Program-made: the position numbers and the translations under genes
Notes under the pieces: generated by a model
What the model was told of the DNA's origin: nothing
Databases searched by the model: none
The model's input: only the letters and a program-made list of their open reading frames with translations
In this document: piece by piece, positions 16,261 to 24,368 of the stretch
Layout of the letters: every line of letters begins with the position of its first letter
How positions within the stretch are numbered: the stretch's first letter is position 1
Origin: Micromonospora sp. MA102
GTDB taxonomy: Bacteria > Actinomycetota > Actinomycetes > Mycobacteriales > Micromonosporaceae
Direction: 5' to 3'
Length of the DNA: 64,000 nucleotides
NCBI RefSeq assembly: GCF_025460765.1
Contig: NZ_JAMWEG010000003.1
Span: 310,001-374,000, forward strand

Positions 16261-16878
16261 GTGAGTGAGAGGCTGCGCGACCGCAAGAAGCGGCTGACCC
16301 GGCAGGCGATCTCCGACGTGGCGACCCGGCTGTTCCTGGCCCGCGGCTACGAGCGGGTCACCATCGCCGAGATCGCCGAGGCGGCCGGGGTCGCGAAGAT
16401 GACCGTGACGAACTACTTCCCGCGCAAGGAGGACCTGGCCCTCGACATCGCCGACGACTTCGTCGCCCTGCTGGCGGCGACCGTCGCCGACCGGCCCGCC
16501 GGGGAGCGGGTACTGGCCGCCCTCCAGAGGCGGTACGCGGAAGCGGTGGCCCGGCGAGACGCCCTGGTCGGCTTCGCGGGAGAGCCGTTCGTCCGGCTGA
16601 TCGAGGACAGCCCGGCGCTCACCGCCCGCCTCCGCGAGCTGCACGAGCTGCGCGAACGGGCCCTCGCCGCCCGGCTCGCCGCCGAACGCGGAACCGGCGC
16701 GGACGACGTGCCCGTGCGGGTGCTCGCGGCGCAGCTCGCCGGGGCCTACCGCGTGCTGTTCGGCGAGGCGTTCCGGCTGATCCGGGCCGGGCGCGGCGAG
16801 GACGAGGTGGCGGCGGCCCTCGCCGTGGCCGGAACGCGCACCTTCGCGCAGCTGGCCGCCGGCCTCGACCGGAGCTGA
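16261..16878 (+). CDS. TetR-family transcriptional regulator
   Basis: This 205-residue regulator has an N-terminal TetR HTH (TRQAISDVATRLFLARGY then VTIAEIAEAAGVAKMTVTNYF, residues 11-55) and a C-terminal helical ligand domain. The first HTH helices and the NYFPRKEDLAL segment are canonical. The GTG start is set by the -10 hexamer at 16249. It probably represses itself at the palindrome 16221-16242 and, by position, may control the downstream amidase gene. Its last codons are the first copy of a 20-base tandem repeat. Confidence 0.9.
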   Translation: MSERLRDRKKRLTRQAISDVATRLFLARGYERVTIAEIAEAAGVAKMTVTNYFPRKEDLALDIADDFVALLAATVADRPAGERVLAALQRRYAEAVARRDALVGFAGEPFVRLIEDSPALTARLRELHELRERALAARLAAERGTGADDVPVRVLAAQLAGAYRVLFGEAFRLIRAGRGEDEVAAALAVAGTRTFAQLAAGLDRS

Positions 16879-16923
16879 CGAGACTCGACCGGAGCTGACG
16901 AGACTCGACCGGAGCCGACGAGA
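16864..16923 (+). repeat. 20-bp tandem repeat, three copies, spanning the tetR stop codon
   Basis: The unit CTCGACCGGAGCTGACGAGA occurs at 16864-16883, 16884-16903 and 16904-16923, the last with one change (T to C). Copy 1 encodes the TetR C-terminus LDRS and its TGA stop. Copy 3 runs into the ribosome-binding site of the next gene. Confidence 0.95.
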
Positions 16924-16931
16924 GGAGTCCG

Positions 16932-17786
16932 ATGTCCACCCCGTTGCGGCTGCTGGCCGTGCACGCCCACCCCGACGACGAGTCCAGCAAGGGCGCCGCC
17001 ACCCTGGCCCGGTACGCCGCCGAGGGGGTGGACGTGCTGGTGGCGACCTGCACCGGCGGCGAGCGCGGCGACATCCTCAACCCGGCCGAGGACCGGCCGG
17101 AGGTCCGCGCGGACCTGGGCCGGGTCCGCGCGGCGGAGATGGCCGCCGCCGCGGCCGTGCTCGGCGCGCGGCAGCGGTTCCTGGGCTTCGTCGACTCCGG
17201 ACTGCCCGCCGACGGGGCCGAGTTACCCGCCGACGCGTTCGCCCGGCTCCCGGTCGCCGTGGCGGCGGCTCCCCTGGTGGCGCTGGTCCGCGAGCTCCGG
17301 CCCCAGGTGATCGTCAGCTACGACCCCAGCGGCGGCTACCCGCACCCCGACCACCTGATGGCCCACCGGGTGGCCCGGCACGCCTTCGACGCCGCCGCCG
17401 ACCCCGCCGCGTACCCGGGAAGCGGCCCGGCCTGGGCGGTGGCGAAGCTCTACTACCTGCTCTCGTTCAGTCGCTCCTGGTTCCAGGTCCTGCATGACGC
17501 CACGCGCGCCGCCGGGCTGCCCTCGGCCATGGCGGAGGTGCTGCGGGAGCTGCCGGAGAACCTGCCCGAGCCCCGGGTGACGACCCGGGTGGAGTGCGCC
17601 CGGTACTTCGCCACCCGTGACCGGGCGCTGCGGGCGCACACCACCCAGACGGACCCGGCCCACCCGTTCTTCGCCCACTCGCGGGAGATCGAGCGGCGGG
17701 CCTGGCCCACCGAGGACTACGAGCTGGCCGAGGCCCGGGTGCCGGTCTCGCTGCCGGAGGACGACCTGTTCGCCGGGGTCAGGTGA
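16932..17786 (+). CDS. mca: Mycothiol S-conjugate amidase (PIG-L/LmbE family)
   Basis: The 284-residue zinc hydrolase has the HAHPDDESSKGAAT motif at residues 10-23 (metal ligands His, Asp and Asp), CTGGERGDILNPA, and YDPSGGYPHPDH with the third metal His. These stretches and the terminal SLPEDDLFAGVR match Mca rather than MshB. Mca cleaves mycothiol conjugates to a mercapturic acid and GlcN-Ins, detoxifying electrophiles. The ATG has a GAGAGGAG site eight bases upstream. It converges on the GNAT gene with an eight-base overlap. A second Mca/MshB paralogue elsewhere cannot be excluded. Confidence 0.88.
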   Translation: MSTPLRLLAVHAHPDDESSKGAATLARYAAEGVDVLVATCTGGERGDILNPAEDRPEVRADLGRVRAAEMAAAAAVLGARQRFLGFVDSGLPADGAELPADAFARLPVAVAAAPLVALVRELRPQVIVSYDPSGGYPHPDHLMAHRVARHAFDAAADPAAYPGSGPAWAVAKLYYLLSFSRSWFQVLHDATRAAGLPSAMAEVLRELPENLPEPRVTTRVECARYFATRDRALRAHTTQTDPAHPFFAHSREIERRAWPTEDYELAEARVPVSLPEDDLFAGVR

Positions 17787-18684
17787 GGTCGCGCACGCAG
17801 GACCACTGGCTGCCGACCGGCCGGTAGCCGAGCCGGGCGTTGATCGCCAGCATCGGCCCGTTCGCCTCGTCGTTCGAGGTGTACGCGGTGCGTACCCCGG
17901 AGGTCGCGGCCCGGTGCAGCGCCGCCTGCTTCGCCAGCCGGGCCAGCCCCCGGCCACGATGCTCCGGGACGGTGCCGGTGAAGTCCGACCACATCCGGTC
18001 GCCGTCCCGCTTGACCAGGCTGACGGCGGCCAGCGTGCCGTCCACCTCGGCCAGCGTGCTGGCGCCCTTGTCCAGGCCCACGTTCTCCCAGACCTCGTGG
18101 TGCCAGGTGTCGTAGCCGAGCGCGTCGGTCGGGACGTCGCCCGGCTCGTCCCGCGATGCCTCGGCGTCCACCTGGTGGATCCGGCGCGGGTCCACCTCGG
18201 CGGCCGACAGCAGCCGCACGCCGGGCGGCGGCTCGGGCATCGGCGGGGCGGGCCGGAGGTCCAGCGCCGAGTAGCGCAGCTCGCGGCTGGGCGTGAAGCC
18301 GTGCCGTCGGGCGAACGGCAGGGACTCGGGCTGCGACCAGGTGAGCAGCCGCTTCGCGCCGAGCAGGCGCAGGTGGTCGAGAGCGGCCGCCAGGAGGGCG
18401 GTGCCGAGCCCCCGGAGCCGGTGCGCGGGGTGGACGTGCAGGGTGGAGACCTCCCCGACGTTCGCCGCCGAGGTGGCGCTGTTCCGATACGCCGACACCC
18501 AGCCGACCACCTGCCCGTCCACCTCCGCCACCCAGGCCGCCCAGTCCTCGCCGGGCGGCGGCTGGGCGATCATGCGGCGGGTCGACTCGACGCCGCGCAC
18601 CAGGTACGGGTGGACGACGGTGCGCAGCGCCACGACACCGGGCGCGTCCTCGGGGCGGGCAGGTCTGATCAGGTCCTCGGTCAT
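17779..18684 (-). CDS. Tandem GNAT-domain acetyltransferase
   Basis: The 301-residue protein has two GNAT folds. The first (about residues 5-140) carries the acetyl-CoA loop HPAHRLRGLGTALL. The second (about 155-300) carries EHRGRGLARLAKQAAL and the C-terminal NARLGYRPVG. Double-GNAT architecture is shared with mycothiol synthase MshD, and the gene sits tail-to-tail with mca, but the sequence also fits other tandem GNATs of unknown substrate, so I give no symbol. The ATG follows a minus-strand TAGGGT (leaderless). Confidence 0.83.
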   Translation of the reverse strand: MTEDLIRPARPEDAPGVVALRTVVHPYLVRGVESTRRMIAQPPPGEDWAAWVAEVDGQVVGWVSAYRNSATSAANVGEVSTLHVHPAHRLRGLGTALLAAALDHLRLLGAKRLLTWSQPESLPFARRHGFTPSRELRYSALDLRPAPPMPEPPPGVRLLSAAEVDPRRIHQVDAEASRDEPGDVPTDALGYDTWHHEVWENVGLDKGASTLAEVDGTLAAVSLVKRDGDRMWSDFTGTVPEHRGRGLARLAKQAALHRAATSGVRTAYTSNDEANGPMLAINARLGYRPVGSQWSCVRDLT

Positions 18685-18691
18685 CCGGCCG

Positions 18692-18697
18692 ACCCTA
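18692..18697 (-). promoter_or_regulatory. -10 hexamer TAGGGT (minus strand), leaderless GNAT start
   Basis: On the minus strand TAGGGT precedes the ATG at 18684 by seven bases. Confidence 0.5.
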
Positions 18698-18733
18698 GGG
18701 CCGGCGACCCCCGCTGGCGACGGGTTTACCGGC

Positions 18734-19741
18734 TCAGGCGGAGTCGCGGACGACCAGCTCGGTGGGGAGCAGCAGAGCCTGCTCGACCTGCTCGCCCGCG
18801 GCGATCCGGAGCAGCTGCCGGGTCATCGCCCGCCCCAGCTCCACTATCGGCTGCTTCACGGTGGTCAGCGGCGGCTCGGTGTACGCCGCCGTCTCGATGT
18901 CGTCGAACCCGATCATCGCCACGTCGTCCGGCACCCGCCGGCCGGCCTCCCGCAGGGTGCGCAGCGCGGCGTGCGCCATCAGGTCGGACGCCGCGAACAC
19001 CGCGTCCAGCTCGGGGTCGGTGGCGAGCAGTTGCCGCATGGCCGCCGTGCCCGACTCCCGGGTGAAGTCGCCGTACGCGATCAGCTCCGGCAGGCCGGCC
19101 GCGGCGACCGTCTCCCGGTAGCCGATCAGCCGCTCGATGCCGGCGACCATGTCCTGCGGCCCGGCGATGGTGGCGATCCGCCGCCGACCGTTCGCGATCA
19201 GGTGACGGACCGCCTCGGCCACCCCGCCGACGTGGTCGACATCGACGTACGGCACCTGGGCGCCGTCCAGCGGGCGGCCGCTGCACACGACCGGGATGCC
19301 GAGCTCGGCCAGCCGCCCGGGGAGCGGGTCCTCGCCGTGCAGGGAGGCGAACAGCACGCCGTCGACGTGCCGCCCGGTGGTGTAGCGCTCGACCCGCTCG
19401 TGGCCGGCCGGCGAGCCGGCCAGCATGAGCACGAGCTGCTTGTCGGCCGCCTCCAGCTCCTGGGCCGCGCCGCGGATGATGCCGGGGAAGACCTGGTCGT
19501 CGGAGAACACCCGGGTCGCCGCCTCGGGCAGGACCAGCGCTATCGAGTCGGTGCGCTGGGTGACCAGGCTGCGGGCGGCGAGGTTCGGGACGTACCCCAG
19601 TTCCGCCACGGCCCGGCGGACCGCCTGCTGGATCGGTTCGGCGACGGTCGTGGAGCCGTTCACCACCCGGGAGACCGTGGCCCGGGACACCCCCGCCCGT
19701 CTGGCCACCGCCTCCAGGGTCGGTCGCTGCGCCGTCGTCAT
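18734..19741 (-). CDS. LacI-family repressor of the sugar importer (CebR-like)
   Basis: The 335-residue repressor has the LacI HTH and hinge (TLEAVARRAGVSRATVSRVV, residues 7-26; then NGSTTV) and a periplasmic-binding-protein-like sensor domain (VFAASDLMAHAALRTLREAG; GFDDIETAAY). It is the last gene of a minus-strand operon after the importer and the GH1 remnant, 19 bases away. In-frame GTG codons at 19750 and 19753 are alternative starts. By family and position it should bind the GAGAGCGCTCTC palindromes at 23401 and 23447, which resemble the Streptomyces CebR site TGGGAGCGCTCCCA. Confidence 0.88.
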   Translation of the reverse strand: MTTAQRPTLEAVARRAGVSRATVSRVVNGSTTVAEPIQQAVRRAVAELGYVPNLAARSLVTQRTDSIALVLPEAATRVFSDDQVFPGIIRGAAQELEAADKQLVLMLAGSPAGHERVERYTTGRHVDGVLFASLHGEDPLPGRLAELGIPVVCSGRPLDGAQVPYVDVDHVGGVAEAVRHLIANGRRRIATIAGPQDMVAGIERLIGYRETVAAAGLPELIAYGDFTRESGTAAMRQLLATDPELDAVFAASDLMAHAALRTLREAGRRVPDDVAMIGFDDIETAAYTEPPLTTVKQPIVELGRAMTRQLLRIAAGEQVEQALLLPTELVVRDSA

Positions 19742-19760
19742 CCCCGTCACCACCGCCTCG

Positions 19761-20147
19761 TCACAGCCCGTTCCGGGAGATCACCTCCTGGTACCAACGG
19801 GCACTCTCCTTCGGTGTGCGCCGCCGGGTCAGGTAGTCGACGTGGACGATCCCGAACCGCTTCCGGTAGCCCTCGGCCCATTCGAAGTTGTCCAGCAACG
19901 ACCATACGAGATAACCGCGCAGGTCGACGCCGCGGGCGACCGCGTCGTGCGCGGCGCGCAGGTGCCCGTCGAGGTGGGCGATCCGGTCGGTGTCCGCCAC
20001 CCGGCCGGTCCCGTCGGTGTCCCGGTCGGGGAAGGCCCCACCGTTCTCCGCGATGATCAACGGTAGCCCCGGGTGATCGGTGGCGACCCGCTCCAGCGGC
20101 GGTGGCCGCCCCCAGACGAAGCCCGCGGGGAACCGGAGTTCCGTCAT
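19761..20147 (-). pseudogene. GH1 beta-glucosidase with about 330 internal residues deleted
   Basis: The 128-residue reading frame fuses the extreme N-terminus of a glycoside hydrolase family 1 enzyme (MTELRFPAGFVWG) directly to its C-terminal quarter (HPGLPLIIAENGGAFPD, then DLRGYLVWSLLDNFEWAEGY and RFGIVHVDY). Intact GH1 enzymes have about 440-480 residues. The nucleophile Glu (AENG) remains, but the acid/base NEP motif and most of the barrel are gone, so it cannot be an active glucosidase. At the junction the DNA also reads G-A-A-T-A in a shifted frame, as expected after FVWG in intact enzymes, so the break lies just downstream. It keeps ATGA coupling to the permease upstream. Confidence 0.85.
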
Positions 20148-20977
20148 GCCTTCACGGCGCCTTCCATGATCCCGCCGATGATCTGGCGGCCGAACGCGAC
20201 GAACACCAGCAGCAGGGGCAGGGTGGCGATGGCCGTCCCGGTGAACACCTGTGACATGTCCTGGTAGTAGCCGTCGGACAGGGCCCGCAGCGACAGCTGC
20301 ACGGTCGGGTTCTCCGGATCGTTGAGCACCGCGTACGGCCACAGGAAGTCGTTCCAGGTGGTCATGAAGGTGAGCAGGCCCAGCACGGCGGCGGCCGGGC
20401 GCAGCGCGGGCAGCACCACGTTCCAGTAGATCCGCGCGGTGTTGCAGCCGTCCATCCGCGCGGCCTCGATCAGCTCGGTGCTGACGGCCTGGCCGGCGTA
20501 CTGGCGCATCATGAACACGCCGAACCCGGTGACCAGCGCGGGCACGATGACCGCCGGTAGCCGGTCGTTCCAGTTCAGCTTCGTCATCAGCAGGTAGAGC
20601 GGGATCACGCCGAGCTGGGTGGGCACCATCATGGTGGCCACGATGACCAGCAGCAGCGCGTTGCGCCCGCGGAAGCGCAGCTTGGCGAAGGCGAACCCGG
20701 CCAGGGTGGAGAAGAAGACCACGGAGACGGTGACCGTGCCGGCCACGATCGCCGAGTTGATCAGCCCGGTGAGGAAGTACGCGTCGGTGTTGGTGAACAG
20801 CCGGGCGATGTTGGCCCCGAGGTTGCCGCCCGGGGTGAGCGGCGGCGGGATCTGGCCCATCGCGTCGCTGGTCCGGCTCGCCACCACGAACATCCAGTAG
20901 ATCGGGAAGATCGACATCAGGGCCGTGACGGCCAGCGCCAGGTAGGTGAGCCGGCCGGCCGACCAGAGGCGGGTCAT
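20144..20977 (-). CDS. Sugar ABC transporter permease, MalG/CebG-like
   Basis: This 277-residue inner-membrane permease has six helices, and the EAA cytoplasmic loop ELIEAARMDGCNTARIYWNV that contacts the ATPase. The N-terminal helix (YLALAVTALMSIFPIYWMFVVASRT), and the PPPLTPGG segment before the first periplasmic loop, are typical of carbohydrate CUT1 MalG-type subunits. It overlaps the MalF-like gene upstream by ATGA. No ATPase gene is in the operon, as usual for actinobacterial CUT1 importers served by a shared MsiK ATPase. Confidence 0.9.
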   Translation of the reverse strand: MTRLWSAGRLTYLALAVTALMSIFPIYWMFVVASRTSDAMGQIPPPLTPGGNLGANIARLFTNTDAYFLTGLINSAIVAGTVTVSVVFFSTLAGFAFAKLRFRGRNALLLVIVATMMVPTQLGVIPLYLLMTKLNWNDRLPAVIVPALVTGFGVFMMRQYAGQAVSTELIEAARMDGCNTARIYWNVVLPALRPAAAVLGLLTFMTTWNDFLWPYAVLNDPENPTVQLSLRALSDGYYQDMSQVFTGTAIATLPLLLVFVAFGRQIIGGIMEGAVKA

Positions 20978-21963
20978 CGGGAGTCCTCCTTGCGCGCGCC
21001 GCCGCCGAGCCGGCGGAGGAGCAGGACGTTGACGGCCGCGACCACCGCGATGAGCGCGAAGAGCAGCCAGGCGATCGCCGAGCCGTAGCCGAAGTTGTAG
21101 TGCGGCGCGAAGGCGTTCTCGAACATGTACATGGTCACGGTCTGCGACTCGCGCAGCGGCCCGCCGCGGATCGCGTTGGTGCCCGAGTTGAACAGGCGGG
21201 GCTCGGTGAAGAGCTGGAGGCCGCCGATGGTGGAGATGATGACCGCGAAGATGATCGTCGGCTTGAGCAGCGGCACGGTGATCGACCAGAACTGCCGGGC
21301 CCGGCCGGCGCCGTCGATGGCCGCGGACTCGTAGAGGTCGCGCGGGATGGCCTGCATGGCGGCCAGGAAGATCAGCGCGTTGTAGCCGGTCCACCGCCAG
21401 TCGACCATGGCGGAGATGGCCACCCAGGAGGCGAGCCGGTTGGCCTTCCAGTCGATCGCGTCGACGCCGACGTGGTCGAGCAGCCAGTTGATCATGCCGA
21501 AGTCGCGGCCGAAGAGCACCGCGAAGACGATCGCCACCGCGGCCGTCGAGGTGACGTTCGGGATGAGCACCGCCATCCGCCAGGTGGTCCGGGCCCGGAG
21601 CTGCCGGTTGAGCAGGTTGGCCAGCCAGAGCGCGAGCAGCAGCTGCGGGACCGTGGAGATGACGAAGATGCCCAGGGTGTTGACCACCGAGTGCCAGAAG
21701 TCCGGGTCCGCCAGCAACTCGCTGTAGTTGTCGAGCCCGACGAACGGGTGGTCGGCGCCGAGCAGGTCCCAGTCGTGCAGCGAGACCCAGAAGGTGTAGG
21801 CCAGCGGGTAGATCCCGAAGACGCCGAAGAGCAGGAAGAACGGGGCGATGTACAGGTAGGGCGAGTACCTCGTGTCGAACCGGCTGAGCCGGACGCCCCT
21901 CCAGGGGCGGGTGGTGCCGGGCGCCGGTGCGACCGGCGGGCGGGCGTCGAGCTGGACTGCCAT
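20974..21963 (-). CDS. Sugar ABC transporter permease, MalF/CebF-like
   Basis: The 329-residue permease starts with a short Pro/Ala-rich cytoplasmic segment, then SPYLYIAPFFLLFGVFGIYP as helix 1 and five further helices. The EAA-like loop reads DLYESAAIDGAGRARQFWSI. YTFWVSLHDWDLLG and VGLDNY are characteristic of MalF-type CUT1 subunits and closely recall CebF from cellobiose importers. It lies 71 bases after the binding-protein gene, separated by a strong hairpin, and overlaps the next permease by four bases. Confidence 0.9.
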   Translation of the reverse strand: MAVQLDARPPVAPAPGTTRPWRGVRLSRFDTRYSPYLYIAPFFLLFGVFGIYPLAYTFWVSLHDWDLLGADHPFVGLDNYSELLADPDFWHSVVNTLGIFVISTVPQLLLALWLANLLNRQLRARTTWRMAVLIPNVTSTAAVAIVFAVLFGRDFGMINWLLDHVGVDAIDWKANRLASWVAISAMVDWRWTGYNALIFLAAMQAIPRDLYESAAIDGAGRARQFWSITVPLLKPTIIFAVIISTIGGLQLFTEPRLFNSGTNAIRGGPLRESQTVTMYMFENAFAPHYNFGYGSAIAWLLFALIAVVAAVNVLLLRRLGGGARKEDSR

Positions 21964-21983
21964 GGCCCGGGACTCCTTTCCGC

Positions 21984-22023
21984 CGTGCGGGCGGCACCCC
22001 GTCGACCGGGGACCGCCCGCACG
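21984..22023 (-). promoter_or_regulatory. Intercistronic stem-loop between binding protein and permease genes
   Basis: The outer 11-bp arms (21984-21994 and 22013-22023) are perfect, and an inner 5-bp stem (21997-22001 with 22007-22011) extends the hairpin. It fills most of the 71-base gap after the solute-binding gene. Similar hairpins in other sugar operons protect the binding-protein message or reduce read-through. Confidence 0.75.
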
Positions 22024-22034
22024 CCTGGCTCGGG

Positions 22035-23345
22035 TTACTTGGCAGCGGCCTTCTTGGCGTTTCCGACCGCGTCGGCCCAGCCCTGCTCCGGGCTGCGCTT
22101 GCCCAGCTCCACCGAGCGGACGGCGTTCTCCACCTCGGTGCGGACGGCCTGGTTCTTCGGGCCCATGTAGACCGGCTTCAGGCTCTTGGCGCCCTCGGCG
22201 AAGATCCTGCCGACCGGTGCCGCCGAGAAGTACGCGTTCGTCGAGTCGACGATGGCCGGGTCCGCCAGCGCCTGCGGCGAGGAGGGCAGCGGTCCCTTGG
22301 CCTTGAACGCGCCGATCTGGCCCTTGGCGCTGGTCAGGAACTTCGCCAGCTCGATCGCCTCGGCCTGGTGCTTGCCCTGCTTCGGCACCGCGAGGAAGGA
22401 GCCGCCCCAGTTGCCGCCGTTGCCGGGGACCTGGGCGATGTCCCACTTGCCCTTGGCGCCCGGGCCGGCGTTGCCCTCGATGACGCCGGTCATCCAGGCC
22501 GGGCAGGCGACGGTGGCGAACTTCGACTGCTTGAACGCGGAGACCCACTCCTCCGACCACGACCCGTACCGGCCGGACAGGCCGGAGTCGATGATGTCCA
22601 TGGTGGTGTCGTACGCCTGCCGGACCGCCGGGTTGCTGTCGACGACCAGCTTGTCGCTGGTGTCGTAGTAGCTGTAGCCGCTGGTGTTGCCGGCGGTCTG
22701 GAGCAGGATGGTGTTGAACGTGTTGGTCGCGGCGTCGAGGAACGAGGCACCGGTGTTCTTCGCCTTGAACTGCTCGCCGACCTTGATGTAGTCCGGCCAG
22801 GTGGGCCAGAGCTTCGAGACCGCCTCGCGGTCGGTGGGCAACCCCGCCTTGGCGAACAGGTCCTTGCGGTAGCACATGGCCATGCCGCCGACGTCGGTGC
22901 CGAGGCCGACGAGCTGCTTGCCGTCGGCGGTGAGCCCCTGGTTCCACTTCCAGTCGAGGAAGTTGCCCTTCAGGTCGGCGGCGCCGTGGTCGAGCAGGTT
23001 CACGAAGTTCTGCGGGTTGGCCTTGTACTCGACGAGCAGGCCCTCCTCGATGGCGACGATGTCGCCCGCGCCCTTGCCCGCGGCGAGCCACTGGGTGAGC
23101 TTCGGCGAGTACTCGTCCAGGTTGCTGCCCGTGCCCCGCTCGACGATCTTCACGTCGGGGTGGCTGGCCATGTACTCCTTGTAGAGCTCGTCGTAGCCGA
23201 ACTGGCCGAAGACGTCGACGGTGAGCGTGACCGGGCCACCGGCGGCGGCCTCGTCGTCACCGCCCCCGCAGGCGGTGGCGCCCAGCAGGGCGGTGGTGGC
23301 GACCAGGGCCACCGCGGCCAGGCGGCGGCGGGTGAAGGTGACCAT
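22035..23345 (-). CDS. Sugar ABC transporter solute-binding lipoprotein, CebE-like
   Basis: This 436-residue extracellular lipoprotein has a signal peptide (TRRRLAAVALVATTALLGATAC) with lipobox ATAC and a Cys near residue 26. The mature part is a cluster-B/MalE-type binding protein: VTLTVDVFGQFGYDELYKEY, GKGAGDIVAIEEG and PAWMTGVIEGN. The fold and operon order (E-F-G-glucosidase-LacI) match cellobiose/oligosaccharide systems. Two LacI-type palindromes lie 56-116 bases upstream. The sugar is inferred, not shown, to be a beta-glucoside. Confidence 0.9.
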   Translation of the reverse strand: MVTFTRRRLAAVALVATTALLGATACGGGDDEAAAGGPVTLTVDVFGQFGYDELYKEYMASHPDVKIVERGTGSNLDEYSPKLTQWLAAGKGAGDIVAIEEGLLVEYKANPQNFVNLLDHGAADLKGNFLDWKWNQGLTADGKQLVGLGTDVGGMAMCYRKDLFAKAGLPTDREAVSKLWPTWPDYIKVGEQFKAKNTGASFLDAATNTFNTILLQTAGNTSGYSYYDTSDKLVVDSNPAVRQAYDTTMDIIDSGLSGRYGSWSEEWVSAFKQSKFATVACPAWMTGVIEGNAGPGAKGKWDIAQVPGNGGNWGGSFLAVPKQGKHQAEAIELAKFLTSAKGQIGAFKAKGPLPSSPQALADPAIVDSTNAYFSAAPVGRIFAEGAKSLKPVYMGPKNQAVRTEVENAVRSVELGKRSPEQGWADAVGNAKKAAAK

Positions 23346-23400
23346 CTCTTATCTGACCCCTCTAGGTGTATCGGGTGGTGGCGGGCGGTTCCGGTACTCA

Positions 23401-23412
23401 GAGAGCGCTCTC
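23401..23412. promoter_or_regulatory. LacI-type operator GAGAGCGCTCTC, copy 1
   Basis: A perfect 12-base palindrome centred on CGCG-flanking AGCGCT, 56 bases upstream of the binding-protein start. It is identical to copy 2 and similar to the published CebR operator core GAGCGCTC. Confidence 0.85.
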
Positions 23413-23446
23413 ACGACAGGGTGGTGGCTGCCCCGGACGGTGTCAA

Positions 23447-23458
23447 GAGAGCGCTCTC
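23447..23458. promoter_or_regulatory. LacI-type operator GAGAGCGCTCTC, copy 2
   Basis: An identical palindrome whose centre is 46 bases from copy 1. Paired sites suit a tetrameric or doubly bound LacI repressor over the importer promoter. The adjacent MDMPI gene ends at 23543 on the same strand. Confidence 0.85.
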
Positions 23459-23542
23459 AGAGGGTCCGGAAAAAGGCGGAGAGTGGCGCTCCGGTGGGAA
23501 ACGCCGCTCTCCGCCCGATGTCCGCACGACCCCCCGGCGGGG

Positions 23543-24298
23543 TCAGCCCACCCGCAGCCCGTCGAGCAGGCGGCGGTCGCCGGCCACCCCGAGGGCGTCG
23601 AAACTGATCCGGCCCATCACCGCCAGCAGCAGGTCACTGGCGGTCCCGGTGAGCTGCGCCCGGGCGTGGTGCTCGTCGTGGTCGAGGATCGTCGCGGTGT
23701 CCAGCAGGGCCATCCCCTCGCCGCGCAGCCGCAGGTACCACTCCTGGGCGGCATCGGTCGCGGTCAGCTGGACCACCCCGTGCCACTGACCCGGCTGGAT
23801 CCGCCGGCCCGCCGGCAGCCAGGTGTCCAGCACCTCGCTCACCCCGTCGGCCGCGAGCTTGGCCTCGATCGGCTCGCCCGCGCCGATCGCGAGCTGGGCG
23901 TCCCAGCGGTGCACCGCGGTCTCGTGCGCGGCCCGGCGCGGCCAGAAGGCAGCCTTCTTCGGCTGCGGGGCGAAGTTCCACGCCGGGGCCTCCGGATCCA
24001 GCGTCTCGAAGAGCGCCAGAAGCCGCTCGTACTCCTGCCCGTACCACTGGGCCGGCGTGAGGCCGGCCGGCGGCTCCGGGTCGTGCCGCTCCGGGCGGCT
24101 GGTCGTCCCGGCGGTCACCACCGTGCGGGCCCAGACGTACATCCTCGTGAGGTGACGGGCGAGGTCGGAGACTGTCCAGCCGGGACAGGACAGCACCGGT
24201 GTGTCGGGGGGTGCCTCCGCGACGGCGGCGGCGAAGGCGGGACCCTCCGTCCGCAACGCGCCGATCCAGAAGTCCTTCGTGCCGTGCAGTCTGCTCAT
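23543..24298 (-). CDS. Mycothiol-dependent maleylpyruvate isomerase-family protein
   Basis: The 251-residue protein has the MDMPI_N/DinB-like four-helix fold, with putative metal ligands in DLARHLTRMYVWAR (His), and a second region ARRAAHETAVHRWDAQ supplying HxxxxHRWD. The C-terminal MDMPI domain follows (VVQLTATDAAQEWYLRLRGEG). Family members are zinc-dependent mycothiol transferases or isomerases, but many have unknown substrates. A GGGAGG site precedes the ATG. It is divergent from murB, with a 70-base gap. Confidence 0.85.
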   Translation of the reverse strand: MSRLHGTKDFWIGALRTEGPAFAAAVAEAPPDTPVLSCPGWTVSDLARHLTRMYVWARTVVTAGTTSRPERHDPEPPAGLTPAQWYGQEYERLLALFETLDPEAPAWNFAPQPKKAAFWPRRAAHETAVHRWDAQLAIGAGEPIEAKLAADGVSEVLDTWLPAGRRIQPGQWHGVVQLTATDAAQEWYLRLRGEGMALLDTATILDHDEHHARAQLTGTASDLLLAVMGRISFDALGVAGDRRLLDGLRVG

Positions 24299-24355
24299 CG
24301 CAATCCTCCCGGGGGTGACCGGGCCACCAGTGGGTGCCGCGGCTACCCCTCAGCC

Positions 24356-24361
24356 TAGGGT
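24356..24361 (+). promoter_or_regulatory. -10 hexamer TAGGGT, leaderless murB start
   Basis: TAGGGT is seven bases before the GTG at 24369. Confidence 0.55.
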
Positions 24362-24368
24362 GAGAGGC

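Noticed and set aside
18734-19286. Extra minus-strand frame inside lacI
   Set aside because: Shadow frame; the LacI frame has the HTH and sensor motifs.
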